A stretch of 64,000 nt of DNA, from the NCBI GenBank assembly GCA_018433765.1, contig JAHDQO010000013.1, positions 62,001-126,000 of the forward strand, written 5' to 3'. Of the stretch, positions 25,321-34,892 are shown one piece after another (position 1 is the stretch's first letter; every line of letters begins with the position of its first letter). The notes below the pieces were generated by a model. It did no database searches. It had not been told where the DNA came from and was given only the letters and a program-made list of their open reading frames with translations. The DNA is from Tissierellales bacterium. GTDB lineage: Bacteria; Bacillota; Clostridia; Tissierellales; Sedimentibacteraceae. Made by a program: the position numbers and the translations under genes.

Positions 25321-25349
25321 ATAATACCCTATAGGGGTATAATTGTCAA
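25321..25349 (-). promoter_or_regulatory. Promoter with CsoR/CstR-like operator for the glutaredoxin gene
   Basis: Reading the minus strand: TTGACA (25349-25344), 17 bases, TATTAT (25326-25321). The spacer contains the palindrome ATACCCCTATAGGGTAT (25340-25324), like operators of the CsoR/CstR/FrmR family. No gene for such a repressor is in the window. Confidence 0.65.
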
Positions 25350-25520
25350 GCCTTTTTATGGAAATTTTCTAAAAAAATTTTTTAAACCAAAGAATTTTAA
25401 TTTATTATTGATAAATACAGCATGAAGTGATATAGTATCTTACATGTAAATACACTTGACAAGACAGCAAAAACTGTTGAAAACTACAACTAAATTGTAT
25501 AGAAAGGATTGCAATATATT

Positions 25521-26453
25521 ATGAAAACTAATATAAAAAGAGATATTATAAAACTAAAAAAAGAAAAAAATGCTGTAATTCTGGCTCATTACTATCAGCC
25601 GCAAGAAGTACAGAAAATAGCTGACTATGTTGGTGACTCATATTATTTAAGTAAAATAGGACTTGATTGTGAGGAAAATAATATAGTTTTTTGCGGTGTT
25701 AAATTTATGGCTGAAAGTGCAAAGATATTAGCTCCAAATAAAAGAGTTTTCATTCCAAATAAAGAAGCAGTTTGCAGCATGGTCAACTTTGCTGCAAAAG
25801 AAGAAGTTTTAAGAGAAAAAGAAAAACACCCAAATGCTAAAGTGGTAAGCTATATCAATTCTTTGACAGAGCTTAAAACAATATCAGAAGCATGCTGTAC
25901 ATCTTCATCTGCTGTAGATATTATAAAAAATATTGATGCTGATAAAATTTTATTTGTTCCTGATAAAAATTTAGGATCTTATGTAAGTGAACAAATTACT
26001 GATAAAAAGATTATATTGTGGAATGGACACTGCTATGTTCATAATCAAATAAAAGCACAAGACATTATTAATATGAAAGAAAAACACGGACAAGATATAA
26101 AAGTTGCAGTTCATCCAGAATGTACAAAAGAAGTTAGAGACTTAGCAGATTTTATTGGAAGTACAGGTCAGATAATAGAATATATTACTTGTGATAATTC
26201 AGAAAAATTTTTAATAGTAACTGAACAAGGCATTAATTACGAACTTAAAAAGAGAAATCCGAATAAGAAGTTTTATTATTTAGATATGGTATGTAAATCA
26301 ATGAAAAAGACTAGTTTACAAGACATATATTATTGCTTAAAAAACGAAACAAATGAAATAATTATAGATGATGAAATTAGAGAATTAGCATACAATGCAC
26401 TTCATAATATGCATATATTAAGTGAAAAATGTAAAAATGCAAGTGTAAATTAA
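25521..26453 (+). CDS. nadA: Quinolinate synthase
   Basis: A 310-residue 4Fe-4S enzyme that condenses iminoaspartate with dihydroxyacetone phosphate to quinolinate. Motifs: ILAHYYQPQEVQKIADYVGDS, cluster cysteines in FCGVKFMAESAKIL, SEACCTSSSA and DMVCKSMKKTSL, plus AVHPECTKEV. Start: ATG 25521, with AAAGGA upstream at longer than usual spacing; an in-frame TTG at 25509 lies right on that site and is less likely. It heads nadA-nadB-nadC. The upstream region holds GACAGCAAAAACTGTT, a short inverted repeat that could be a regulator site, but I cannot assign it. Confidence 0.94.
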   Translation: MKTNIKRDIIKLKKEKNAVILAHYYQPQEVQKIADYVGDSYYLSKIGLDCEENNIVFCGVKFMAESAKILAPNKRVFIPNKEAVCSMVNFAAKEEVLREKEKHPNAKVVSYINSLTELKTISEACCTSSSAVDIIKNIDADKILFVPDKNLGSYVSEQITDKKIILWNGHCYVHNQIKAQDIINMKEKHGQDIKVAVHPECTKEVRDLADFIGSTGQIIEYITCDNSEKFLIVTEQGINYELKKRNPNKKFYYLDMVCKSMKKTSLQDIYYCLKNETNEIIIDDEIRELAYNALHNMHILSEKCKNASVN

Positions 26454-26474
26454 TTAGAATAGAAGGATTATAAA

Positions 26475-27782
26475 ATGAAAAAATATAAAGTCGATGTTCT
26501 AATAGTAGGTACAGGAGTAGCAGGTTTATACAGCGCTATTAATTTAAGAAGTGATTTAAACATAATGATTATAACTAAAACTTCTGCTAAGACGTGTAAC
26601 ACATACCTAGCACAAGGAGGCATATCAAAAGCAAAAGATTTGTCCGATATGAAGCTTTTCATAGAAGATACAATAAAAGCAGGAATGTATAAAAATAATG
26701 AACAAGCAGTAAAAGTACTAGCAGAAGAATCCATAGAAAACATACAAAATCTAACTAAACTTGGCGTCAATTTTGATAATAAAGGTAGTGGATTTTCGTA
26801 TACAAAAGAAGGAGCTCACAGAATTAGCAGAATTGTACACTGTACGGATGAAACGGGAAAGGCAGTTTTTGAGAGTCTTTATAATAGGGTAAAAGAGAGA
26901 CAAAACATAAAAATATTAGAAAATACCTGTTTGATAGACATTATCAATGATGAAGGAACATGTACAGGTGGAGTAGCGTTATATAAGAATAATGTAATAA
27001 ATATAAGTTCAAAAGTAACAATATTAGCATGTGGAGGAATAGGAAAATTATTTAAAAATTCTACTAATCAAGAAACAATTGAAGGTAATGGTATAGCCAT
27101 TGCTTTAAGAAACAATGTATATATACAAGATCTAAATTACATACAATTCCACCCTACAGCTCTATATGATAAAAATTCTACTTTCAAAAGATTCCTAATA
27201 TCAGAATCAGTCAGGGGAGAAGGTGGAAAACTAATAAATATAAACGGAGAAAGATTTGTTGATGAGCTTTTACCTAGAAATGTAGTGACTCAAGCTATAA
27301 AAAAAGAATTAATAAAAACAAATTCTGATTATGTTTATTTGGATGTAACACATTTAGATAAAAAATTTATTAAAAAGAGGTTCCCGTTAATATATAGTGA
27401 ATGTTTAAAAAGAAGGTTAGATATTACAAAAGAAAAAATACCTGTAATACCAACACAGCATTATTTGATGGGAGGAATTAAAGTAGACTTATTTTCTAAA
27501 ACATCTATGGAAAATTTATATGCTTGTGGTGAGACAAGCTGTACCGGGGTGCATGGCGCAAACAGACTTGCAAGCAATTCTTTATTAGAAGGATTAGTAT
27601 TTTCAAAAAGAGCAGCTGATCAAATAAATAAGAACATAGATAATATAAAAGTAAAAGAAATTTATAACCAAATGAGTTATGAAGAAGGATTAAAGCTGTG
27701 TAAAGAAAACATAGATATTGTTATTAGAGAACTTACGAAAGTTGGAGGAGATATAATAAATGAATTGGATAATAGTAGATAG
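26475..27782 (+). CDS. nadB: L-aspartate oxidase
   Basis: A 435-residue FAD enzyme that oxidises aspartate to iminoaspartate for NadA. FAD-binding starts VDVLIVGTGVAGLYSAINLR. Further family segments are TYLAQGGISKA, DLNYIQFHPTAL, RGEGGKLININGERF, PTQHYLMGGIKVD and GVHGANRLASNSLLEG. The C-terminal helical part is short compared with the longer enterobacterial enzyme, as in many clostridia. It starts 21 bases after nadA and overlaps nadC by 23 bases. Confidence 0.94.
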   Translation: MKKYKVDVLIVGTGVAGLYSAINLRSDLNIMIITKTSAKTCNTYLAQGGISKAKDLSDMKLFIEDTIKAGMYKNNEQAVKVLAEESIENIQNLTKLGVNFDNKGSGFSYTKEGAHRISRIVHCTDETGKAVFESLYNRVKERQNIKILENTCLIDIINDEGTCTGGVALYKNNVINISSKVTILACGGIGKLFKNSTNQETIEGNGIAIALRNNVYIQDLNYIQFHPTALYDKNSTFKRFLISESVRGEGGKLININGERFVDELLPRNVVTQAIKKELIKTNSDYVYLDVTHLDKKFIKKRFPLIYSECLKRRLDITKEKIPVIPTQHYLMGGIKVDLFSKTSMENLYACGETSCTGVHGANRLASNSLLEGLVFSKRAADQINKNIDNIKVKEIYNQMSYEEGLKLCKENIDIVIRELTKVGGDIINELDNSR

Positions 27783-28596
27783 AATTATTAAAAATACATT
27801 AGAAGAAGATTCAACATATGGCGATATAACTACAAGCTCTATAGTAACTGAAAACAAAAAATGTACAGTAAATTTAATAGCTAAAGAAAAAGGAATAATA
27901 GCGGGTCTTGAAGTATTTAAGAGAGTTTTTGAAATATTAGGAGAGACTAATGTAATTACGTATGTTAAAGATGGTGACATTGTAAAAAAAGGATATGTTA
28001 TTGGTAAAATTAATGGAAATGTGTATAATATTCTTGTAGGAGAAAGAACAGCTTTAAACTTTCTTCAAAGAATGAGTGGTATAGCTACATTAACAAGGAG
28101 GTTTGTATGCGAGCTAAACGGAACTAAAGCTAAATTGTTAGATACTAGAAAGACAACACCGAATTTAAGAATATTGGAAAAATATGCAGTTAAAATAGGC
28201 GGTGCAGTTAACCATAGATTTAATCTTTCAGATGGCGTTTTGATAAAAGACAATCACATTAATGCTGCTGGAAGCATAAGAAATGCAGTAGAACTTGTCA
28301 AAAAAAATGTTTCTTTTGTTAGAAAGATAGAAGTAGAAGTAGAAAGTTTACAGCAGGTAAAAGAGGCATTAGAAGCAAAAGCAGATATTATAATGCTGGA
28401 CAATATGGACATAGATACCATGAAGAAAGCAGTTGAGATAATAAATCAAAAAGCAGTAATTGAAGCATCAGGAAACGTAAGTATTGATACAATAAGAACA
28501 ATAGCTGAAACAGGTGTTGACTATATATCAGTAGGCAAAATAACTAATTCATTTCATTCACTTGATATAAGTATGAAAAATTTAACATTTGTTTAA
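27760..28596 (+). CDS. nadC: Nicotinate-nucleotide pyrophosphorylase (carboxylating)
   Basis: A 278-residue quinolinate phosphoribosyltransferase that makes nicotinate mononucleotide. Signature residues include EDSTYGDITT, RTALNFLQRMSGIAT, the Arg/Lys-rich LLDTRKTTPNLR, EKYAVKIGGAVNHRFNLSDG and LIKDNHI, and ISVGKITNSF near the end. It overlaps nadB, showing translational coupling; GGAGGAGAT precedes the ATG. It completes de novo NAD synthesis to NaMN. Confidence 0.95.
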   Translation: MNWIIVDRIIKNTLEEDSTYGDITTSSIVTENKKCTVNLIAKEKGIIAGLEVFKRVFEILGETNVITYVKDGDIVKKGYVIGKINGNVYNILVGERTALNFLQRMSGIATLTRRFVCELNGTKAKLLDTRKTTPNLRILEKYAVKIGGAVNHRFNLSDGVLIKDNHINAAGSIRNAVELVKKNVSFVRKIEVEVESLQQVKEALEAKADIIMLDNMDIDTMKKAVEIINQKAVIEASGNVSIDTIRTIAETGVDYISVGKITNSFHSLDISMKNLTFV

Positions 28597-28693
28597 ATAA
28601 TAAGACCAGAAAAAACAAAACGAAAAGTTCAAGATGACCTAAATAAAAGACAATCACATTGTGTCAGAAAATAAACAAATAAGGGAGGATCAC

Positions 28694-29908
28694 ATGTTAA
28701 AAGGAAAAACAATTGTTATCGGTGTAAGTGGAGGTATAGCTGTATATAAAATTTGTGAAGTTGTGAGCAGACTTAGAAAATTAAATGCAAATGTGAAAGT
28801 AATAATGACAAAATCAGCAGTAGAATTTGTTGCTCCACTAACATTTCAAACTTTAAGTAACAATGAAGTATATACAGAAATGTTTAATAAAATATCAGAC
28901 TGGAATACGGAGCATATTTCACTTGCTAAAGAAGCAGATATATTCTTAATAGCTCCTGCAACAGCAAATATAATTGGTAAAATTGCTAATGGTATAGCCG
29001 ATGATATGTTGACAACAACTGTCATGGCTACAAAAAGTCCTGTAATAATAGCTCCAGCAATGAACACTAATATGTACACAAACCCTATTGTACAAAATAA
29101 CATTGAAAAGTTAAAGCAATTAGGATATATATTTATAGAACCAGAAGAAGGAATTCTGGCATGTGGTGATAAAGGAGTAGGAAGACTTGCACCGCCTAGT
29201 GATATAGTAGAAACATTAATAAACAACTTAGTATTTAAGAAAGACTTAAAAAATAAGAAAATTTTAATAACTGCTGGTCCAACTATGGAAGAGATAGATC
29301 CTGTTAGATATATAACAAACCATTCTACAGGAAAAATGGGATATGCAGTAGCTAGAGCTTCAATAGCAAGAGGAGCAGACGTAACACTTATATCAGGAAC
29401 AGTTACTTTAGAAAAACCAAAAGGATTAAAAAAATATATACAAATACAAACAGCTTTAGAAATGTATGATGCTGTAATGAAAGAACTTGATAATAACGAC
29501 ATAGTAATAAAAACAGCAGCAGTTGCAGATTACAGACCTATAAAAAAAGAAGAAGATAAAATTAAAAAGAAACAAGATAATTTAGTATTGAGCTTGACAA
29601 AAAATCATGACATTTTAAAAGCAGTTGGTGAAAAAAAAGGAAGTAAAATACTTGTAGGGTTTGCAGCAGAAACTACAGATATTTTAAACAATGCAAAAGA
29701 AAAATTAAAAAAGAAAAACTTAGATTTTATAGTATTAAATGATTTAAAGAAAGAAGGAGCGGGTTTTGGTTCAGATACAAACATTGTATCAATAATAAAT
29801 AAAAAGGGTGATATTACACATTACGAAAAAATGGATAAAATTAATCTTGCCAATATAATACTGGATATGGTAAAATTTAAAAGTAGTAGTTTAGATGATA
29901 TCAATTAG
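28694..29908 (+). CDS. coaBC: Bifunctional phosphopantothenoylcysteine decarboxylase/ligase
   Basis: A 404-residue fusion. The CoaC flavoprotein half has GKTIVIGVSGGIAVYKICEV, the active His in EHISLAKEAD, PAMNTNM and the cysteine loop ACGDKGVGRLA. The CoaB half begins near KKILITAGPTMEEIDPVRYI and has TNHSTGKMGYAVA, TAAVADYRP and KKEGAGFGSDTN. Together they make 4'-phosphopantetheine from phosphopantothenate and cysteine. ATG 28694 is chosen for its AAGGGAGGAT ribosome site; the frame is open to 28661. It is just upstream of the pantothenate operon but separated from it by an attenuator-like leader. Confidence 0.95.
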   Translation: MLKGKTIVIGVSGGIAVYKICEVVSRLRKLNANVKVIMTKSAVEFVAPLTFQTLSNNEVYTEMFNKISDWNTEHISLAKEADIFLIAPATANIIGKIANGIADDMLTTTVMATKSPVIIAPAMNTNMYTNPIVQNNIEKLKQLGYIFIEPEEGILACGDKGVGRLAPPSDIVETLINNLVFKKDLKNKKILITAGPTMEEIDPVRYITNHSTGKMGYAVARASIARGADVTLISGTVTLEKPKGLKKYIQIQTALEMYDAVMKELDNNDIVIKTAAVADYRPIKKEEDKIKKKQDNLVLSLTKNHDILKAVGEKKGSKILVGFAAETTDILNNAKEKLKKKNLDFIVLNDLKKEGAGFGSDTNIVSIINKKGDITHYEKMDKINLANIILDMVKFKSSSLDDIN

Positions 29909-29974
29909 AATCATACTTTAAATTACTTATCATTTATAATTGAATATGTGTTATTAGTACTGCTTTGATCTATT

Positions 29975-30054
29975 AAGACAGAGACAGGAAACACGAAGAA
30001 AAATCAGGTAATTATATACCTTCTTGTTGTGCTGTCTCAAGAAGGTATTTTTTA
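29975..30054 (+). promoter_or_regulatory. Attenuator-like leader of the pantothenate operon
   Basis: A strong terminator, ATACCTTCTTG / CAAGAAGGTAT (30016-30048) followed by a T-run, stands 70 bases before panG rather than after a gene end. Its loop contains CTGTCT, which can pair with AGACAG or GAGACAG at 29976-29987, giving a competing structure. Such mutually exclusive stems suggest a riboswitch or attenuator. The pan RNA motif is known upstream of panB genes in Firmicutes; I cannot confirm the match. Confidence 0.5.
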
Positions 30055-30126
30055 TTACAAAAAAATCATCCTTTAGTTTTTAACTTTTATTTTTTAGTTT
30101 TTATCTTATTTAGGGAGGTTATATTT

Positions 30127-30990
30127 ATGAAAATAGGTTTTATTGGTGCAGGAAAAGTAGGAACTTCTTTTGGATTATTCCTTAATAAAAAAGGAATAGA
30201 TATTTCTGGATTTTCAAGCAGAAAATATAGTTCTGCTGAGTATTCAGCTGGTTTAACTAATAGTAAAGCGTATAGAGACAAAAAGGACTTAATTAAAGAT
30301 TCAGATATTATATTTATAACAACTAACGATGACTGTATAAAGAAAGTTGCAGATGAAATTAGCAGCAGTGATTTGATTCTTGACAAAAAAGTTATATGCC
30401 ACATGAGCGGAGCTCTGGATTCGACTATATTTATAAAATTAAAAGAGAAGGGAGCAACTACAGCTTCACTTCACCCAATGTATTCTTTTTCAAATGTAGA
30501 ACAATCATCTAAGCAGTTACATAATGCAAATTTTTCATTAGAAGGAAATGGAGAATATTTAGAGAAGATAACAAGACTATTAGAAAAAACATCAATAAAT
30601 TTTCAGCAGATAGAAACTGATAAGAAAACGCTTTATCATGCTTCTGCCTGTATTGCATCTAATTATCTAGTTTCATTATTAAATACAAGCGTTGATATGC
30701 TTAAATATGTTGGTTTTGATGAGAAAAAAGCTTTATCAATGCTTAAACCATTAGTTATACAAACAATAAACGATATATTTGAATTTGGTCCTCAAGATGC
30801 TTTGACAGGTCCAATATCAAGAGGAGATGTAGATACTGTTTACAGGCATCTTGAAAAATTGAAAAAAACAGATAATAAAAATTGGATGGAAATTTATCAA
30901 TTACTTGGATTAAGAACTTTAGATATGACAAAAAATAAGGGCAAAATAGATGAAAATATTCTAAATAAATTAGAAAGGGAGTTAAAATAA
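30127..30990 (+). CDS. panG: PanG-type ketopantoate reductase (Rossmann-DUF2520)
   Basis: A 287-residue protein with an N-terminal dinucleotide-binding fold (MKIGFIGAGKVGTSFGLFL) and a helical C-terminal DUF2520 domain (KTLYHASACIASNYLVSLL, GPISRGD). This is the architecture of PanG, an alternative ketopantoate reductase described in Francisella with relatives in enterococci and clostridia. Its place at the head of panB-panC-panD, with no panE in the operon, supports that role: NADPH-dependent reduction of ketopantoate to pantoate. A TTAGGGAGGTTA ribosome site fixes the ATG. panB begins one base after its stop codon. Confidence 0.8.
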   Translation: MKIGFIGAGKVGTSFGLFLNKKGIDISGFSSRKYSSAEYSAGLTNSKAYRDKKDLIKDSDIIFITTNDDCIKKVADEISSSDLILDKKVICHMSGALDSTIFIKLKEKGATTASLHPMYSFSNVEQSSKQLHNANFSLEGNGEYLEKITRLLEKTSINFQQIETDKKTLYHASACIASNYLVSLLNTSVDMLKYVGFDEKKALSMLKPLVIQTINDIFEFGPQDALTGPISRGDVDTVYRHLEKLKKTDNKNWMEIYQLLGLRTLDMTKNKGKIDENILNKLERELK

Positions 30991-30991
30991 T

Positions 30992-31816
30992 ATGAAAAAG
31001 GTAACTACTACAGTATTAAAGAAAATGAAAAGAGAAAATGAAAAGATATCAATGCTTACAGCATATGATTGTCCAACTGCTAAAATAATGGATGATGCTG
31101 AAGTTGATGTAATATTAGTTGGCGATTCATTAGGCATGGTAGTTCTAGGATATAACGATACAATAAAAGTTACAGTTGAAGATATAATTCACCATACGAG
31201 TGCTGTAAGTAGAGGTGCTAAAAGATGTATGATTGTTGCAGATATGCCGTTCTTATCATATCATCAAGGAAAATATAATAGTGTAAAAAATGCTGGAAGA
31301 CTAATACAAGAAGGAAATGCTAATGCGGTTAAACTAGAAGGTGGAGTAGAAATTATAGAAGATATTAAAGCAATAATAAATGCAGGAATACCTGTTATGG
31401 GTCATTTAGGCTTAACACCTCAATCAGTAAACAAAATAGGAGGATATTATATTCAAGGTAAATCTGTTGAAGAAGCAGAAAAAATTATAGCAGATGCAGT
31501 AGCACTAGAGAAAGCAGGAGTATTTTCAATAGTACTTGAATGTGTACCTTGTGAACTGTCAAAAGCAATAACAGACAGATTATCTATTCCTACTATTGGT
31601 ATTGGAGCAGGGAAATGCTGTGATGGCCAGGTGCTTGTTACAAATGATTTATTAGGCAGCTATCAGGGACATATACCTAAATTTGTAAAGCAATATGAAA
31701 ATATAGGAGAAAAAACAAAAAATGCAGTAGAAGAGTATATAAAAGAAGTTAAAAACGGACAGTTTCCTGAAGAATGCCATGAATTTCATTCAAAAGAACT
31801 AGAAAAAATAGAATAA
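30992..31816 (+). CDS. panB: 3-methyl-2-oxobutanoate hydroxymethyltransferase
   Basis: A 274-residue TIM-barrel enzyme that makes ketopantoate from ketoisovalerate and methylenetetrahydrofolate. Signature segments: SMLTAYDCPTAKIMDDA, VDVILVGDSLGMVVLGY (metal Asp), NAVKLEGG, GHLGLTPQSVNKIGGY, FSIVLECVP and IPTIGIGAGKCCDGQVLV. It sits between panG and panC. Confidence 0.96.
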   Translation: MKKVTTTVLKKMKRENEKISMLTAYDCPTAKIMDDAEVDVILVGDSLGMVVLGYNDTIKVTVEDIIHHTSAVSRGAKRCMIVADMPFLSYHQGKYNSVKNAGRLIQEGNANAVKLEGGVEIIEDIKAIINAGIPVMGHLGLTPQSVNKIGGYYIQGKSVEEAEKIIADAVALEKAGVFSIVLECVPCELSKAITDRLSIPTIGIGAGKCCDGQVLVTNDLLGSYQGHIPKFVKQYENIGEKTKNAVEEYIKEVKNGQFPEECHEFHSKELEKIE

Positions 31817-31858
31817 AGAATTCAGAATTAAACTAGAGACGAAAGGAATAATATTAGC

Positions 31859-32716
31859 ATGAAAGTATTTAAGAAAATAGATGAGATAAGAAAATATATA
31901 AAAGAACAGCAAAAAGAAGGTAAGACTATAGGATTAGTTCCAACTATGGGATATCTTCATGAAGGACATTTATCACTAATAAAAAAATCAAGTGAAGAAA
32001 ATAATATTACTGTGGTTAGTATTTTTGTAAATCCTACTCAATTTGGCGAAAATGAAGACTTAGATCAATATCCAAGAGACTTAGAAAGAGATGTAAAACT
32101 CGCTGAAAAAGCAAATGCAACTGCAATTTTTGCATCAGAAGCTGAAGAAATATATCCAAAAGGATATCAAACTTATGTAAATGTGAAACATTTAACTAAG
32201 CACTTATGTGGTTTAAGGAGGCCGGGTCATTTTAAAGGAGTAACAACTATAGTTACAAAATTATTTAATATTATAAACCCTGATAAAGCATATTTTGGTC
32301 AAAAAGATGCTCAGCAGGCAATTGTAATAAAACGAATGGTTAAGGATTTGAACTTAGATATAGAAATTGTAGTTTGTCCTATCGTTAGAGAGTCAGATGG
32401 ATTAGCTAAAAGTTCAAGAAATACATATCTTAGTAAAGAAGAAAGAAATCAAAGTACAGTTTTATTTCTTTCATTAATGATAGCAAAACAAATGATAGAA
32501 GATGGAGAAAGACATGCAGTAGTAATAAAAAAATCGATAGAAAAGAACATCAAAAATGAATCTTTAGCAGAAATAGATTATGTTTCAATTTCTAATATTG
32601 AAACACTCAAAGAAATAGAAGTGATAAAAGGTGAAGTTTTAATTGCTTTAGCAGTTAAAATAGGAAATACAAGGCTAATAGATAATATACAATTGGAGGT
32701 AAATGATGTTAATTGA
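31859..32716 (+). CDS. panC: Pantothenate synthetase
   Basis: A 285-residue ATP-dependent ligase joining pantoate and beta-alanine. Nucleotidyltransferase motifs are present: [54 protein letters not shown] and the KSSRN-type loop in [23 protein letters not shown] precedes the ATG. It overlaps panD by 14 bases. Confidence 0.96.
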   Translation: MKVFKKIDEIRKYIKEQQKEGKTIGLVPTMGYLHEGHLSLIKKSSEENNITVVSIFVNPTQFGENEDLDQYPRDLERDVKLAEKANATAIFASEAEEIYPKGYQTYVNVKHLTKHLCGLRRPGHFKGVTTIVTKLFNIINPDKAYFGQKDAQQAIVIKRMVKDLNLDIEIVVCPIVRESDGLAKSSRNTYLSKEERNQSTVLFLSLMIAKQMIEDGERHAVVIKKSIEKNIKNESLAEIDYVSISNIETLKEIEVIKGEVLIALAVKIGNTRLIDNIQLEVNDVN

Positions 32717-33071
32717 AATGATGACTTCAAAAATACACAGAGCAACTGTAACGGATGCGAATTTAAACTATATAGGCAGTATAACAATAGATAAGAAACT
32801 TCTTGAAGCTTCAGGAATACTTCCAAATCAAAAAGTACAAATAGTTAACTGCAACAATGGAGCTAGACTAGAAACCTATGTGATTGAAGGAAAAGAGGGT
32901 AAAGGAGATATATGCTTAAATGGTGCAGCAGCTCGATTAGCTCATAAAGGAGATGTAATAATAATAATAGCCTATGGATACATGGAAATACAAGAAGCAG
33001 AAAAACATAATCCTAAAGTAGTATTAGTTAATGAATGGAATGAGATAGTACAAGAAATATGTAAAGAATAA
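32703..33071 (+). CDS. panD: Aspartate 1-decarboxylase
   Basis: A 122-residue pyruvoyl enzyme that makes beta-alanine from aspartate. The self-cleavage site is the Gly-Ser pair in [36 protein letters not shown] and [20 protein letters not shown] are typical. TTGGAGGT precedes two adjacent ATG codons (32703, 32706); either could be used. It ends the pantothenate operon. Confidence 0.95.
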   Translation: MMLIEMMTSKIHRATVTDANLNYIGSITIDKKLLEASGILPNQKVQIVNCNNGARLETYVIEGKEGKGDICLNGAAARLAHKGDVIIIIAYGYMEIQEAEKHNPKVVLVNEWNEIVQEICKE

Positions 33072-33088
33072 AAATATGTATTTAAATA

Positions 33089-33125
33089 AATAGTTCTGTG
33101 CAAAAATAGCATAGAACTATTTTTA
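33089..33125 (+). terminator. Intrinsic terminator after panD
   Basis: AATAGTTCTGTGC / GCATAGAACTATT stem with an A-rich loop and a TTTTT tail. Confidence 0.85.
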
Positions 33126-33339
33126 CGCCGAAAGGGTACATACATCGCTTGCGTTATTAACTTTTTTAGACCAATAATGTAGAAAATTTGTTGAAAAAAT
33201 TTGAATGTTATCAAAACCTAAGCATTTATTTAGAAGAAGCAGCAAACATATGTATTTCCCGGGCAATAATTGAAAATCCAATACTTAAGATGCTATATAA
33301 ACTTTTTTGAAAAATTAAGTATAAAGTAATATAATTAGA

Positions 33340-33500
33340 ATAACGAATAACTAGAAACGAGTAAGTAGTAACATAAAAGCTTTACTAACAAAATATAAGA
33401 TAAAAAATAAAAGTTAAAAGTGTAAAGTTTATGTAGTTTTACTTCGTAAAACATCATTTAATTATCAACTATTAACTATCAACTGCTTTATTGTTGCTCG
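33340..33500. repeat. Mixed repeat element before the AbgA-like gene
   Basis: An ACGAATAACTAGAAACGAG tail, a GCTTTAC word, a GATAAAAAATAAAAGTTAAA tail, GTAG with palindrome GTTTTACTTCGTAAAAC (33435-33451), then an ATTATCAACTATTAACTATC tail. Tail types differ on the two sides, so this looks like a rearranged or nested copy. Between 33126 and 33339 I see no gene. Confidence 0.7.
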
Positions 33501-33528
33501 TTTATAAAAGTTAGAGGAGTGAATAAGA

Positions 33529-34863
33529 ATGATTAAAAAAATAACGAATTTAGCTGACGAAATAGAGGAAAAAATAATTAGTTACAGAAGAGATTTTCAC
33601 CATTATGCTGAAAAAGGATGGACTGAATTTAGAACATCATCGCTTATTGCAAGGAGATTAACTGAGTTAGGATATGAAGTAAAAGTTGGAAGAGAAGTAA
33701 TTAGTGAATTTGACCGTATGGGAGTTCCAGAAGATGAAGAACTTATAGAGCAGTGGAATCGTGCATCAGCACAAGGCGGTGATAAGGAGTTTCTAAATGA
33801 AGTAAAAGGAGGATTTACAGGAGTAGTAGGTATTATATCAAATGGAGATGGTCCTATAACAGCACTTCGCTTTGATATAGACGCACTAGAGATTAATGAG
33901 AGCAAAGAAAAAGATCATAGACCATACTTAGAAGGATTTGCTTCTGTTAATGATGGTGTAATGCATGCATGCGGACATGATTCTCATGCAGCAACAGGGT
34001 TAGGTGTAGCTGAAGTACTAATGAAACTTAAATCCGATATAAAGGGCACAGTAAAACTTATATTCCAACCTGCAGAAGAAGGAGTTAGAGGTGCAAAATC
34101 AATGGTTAAGGCTGGTGTTTTAGATGATGTTCAGTACGTAATAGGGCATCATGTATGTAATGGATTGAAAGTTGGAGAGATAGCAAGTGGAATGGGTGGA
34201 TATATTGCAACTAAGAAATTTGATGCTTTAATTAAAGGAAAGCCTGCTCATGCTGGCGGAAGTCCACAAAAAGGAAATAATGCGCTTATGGCAGCAGCAA
34301 CTGCAATTTTAAATCTATATGCAATTCCAAGGCATGGTGAAGGAGCTACAAGAATAAACGTAGGTAAAGTTACAGCAGGTACAGGTAGAAATGTTATTTG
34401 TGATGAGGTTAAAATGGCTATAGAAACGAGAGGATCAGATACAGAAATTAGTCAATATATGTATGATAAAGCAGTTAAAGTTCTTGAGAAATCAGCAGAG
34501 ATGTACGATTGTAAAATCCATATAAAGAAAATGGGCGAAGCGCAAAGCGGAGAAAGTGATAAAGAGTTCTCTGGAATTGTAGAATATACAGCACAGCAAA
34601 TTGGTGGATATACAATAATACCACAGAATGATGCAAAGGGAAGCGAAGATTTTACATATATGATGGAAAAAGTCCAGAAAAATGGAGGAAAAGCTGTAAA
34701 TATTGGAGTTGGAGCGGACTTTCATGATATAAGTTATTACGACAAAAAAAATAGAGATAAAATTCTTATAGCTCATTCACATCATTTTGATATAAGTGAA
34801 AAAGTTTTTAAAAAAATAATTGTTTTACTTTGCACTTTAGTTTTTAACATAACAAAAAAATAA
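33529..34863 (+). CDS. M20 family amidohydrolase (AbgA-like)
   Basis: A 444-residue enzyme similar to p-aminobenzoyl-glutamate hydrolase subunit A. Motifs: ITALRFDIDALEINES, VMHACGHDSHAATGLG, FQPAEEGVRGAKSMV, IGHHVCNG, the lid motif GKPAHAGGSPQKGNNALMAA and the late KGSEDFTYMMEKVQKNGG. It hydrolyses amide bonds of amino-acid conjugates; the substrate is not known. TTAGAGGAGTGAATA precedes the ATG. The extreme C-terminus (VLLCTLVFNITKK) is unlike the family and is encoded by DNA resembling an AACTTTTAAC repeat tail, which may have replaced the original end. Confidence 0.87.
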   Translation: MIKKITNLADEIEEKIISYRRDFHHYAEKGWTEFRTSSLIARRLTELGYEVKVGREVISEFDRMGVPEDEELIEQWNRASAQGGDKEFLNEVKGGFTGVVGIISNGDGPITALRFDIDALEINESKEKDHRPYLEGFASVNDGVMHACGHDSHAATGLGVAEVLMKLKSDIKGTVKLIFQPAEEGVRGAKSMVKAGVLDDVQYVIGHHVCNGLKVGEIASGMGGYIATKKFDALIKGKPAHAGGSPQKGNNALMAAATAILNLYAIPRHGEGATRINVGKVTAGTGRNVICDEVKMAIETRGSDTEISQYMYDKAVKVLEKSAEMYDCKIHIKKMGEAQSGESDKEFSGIVEYTAQQIGGYTIIPQNDAKGSEDFTYMMEKVQKNGGKAVNIGVGADFHDISYYDKKNRDKILIAHSHHFDISEKVFKKIIVLLCTLVFNITKK

Positions 34864-34886
34864 AGCGAGGAATTTCCTCGCTTTAA
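34861..34886. terminator. Bidirectional intrinsic terminator
   Basis: TAAAGCGAGGAA / TTTCCTCGCTTTA near-perfect hairpin, between the convergent AbgA-like and NhaC-family genes. Confidence 0.85.
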
Positions 34887-34892
34887 ATTACT

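Noticed and set aside
28641-28660. Sixteen-base copy of nadC sequence (AAAGACAATCACATT) before coaBC
   Set aside because: Too short to show more than chance or a tiny local duplication; no structure around it.
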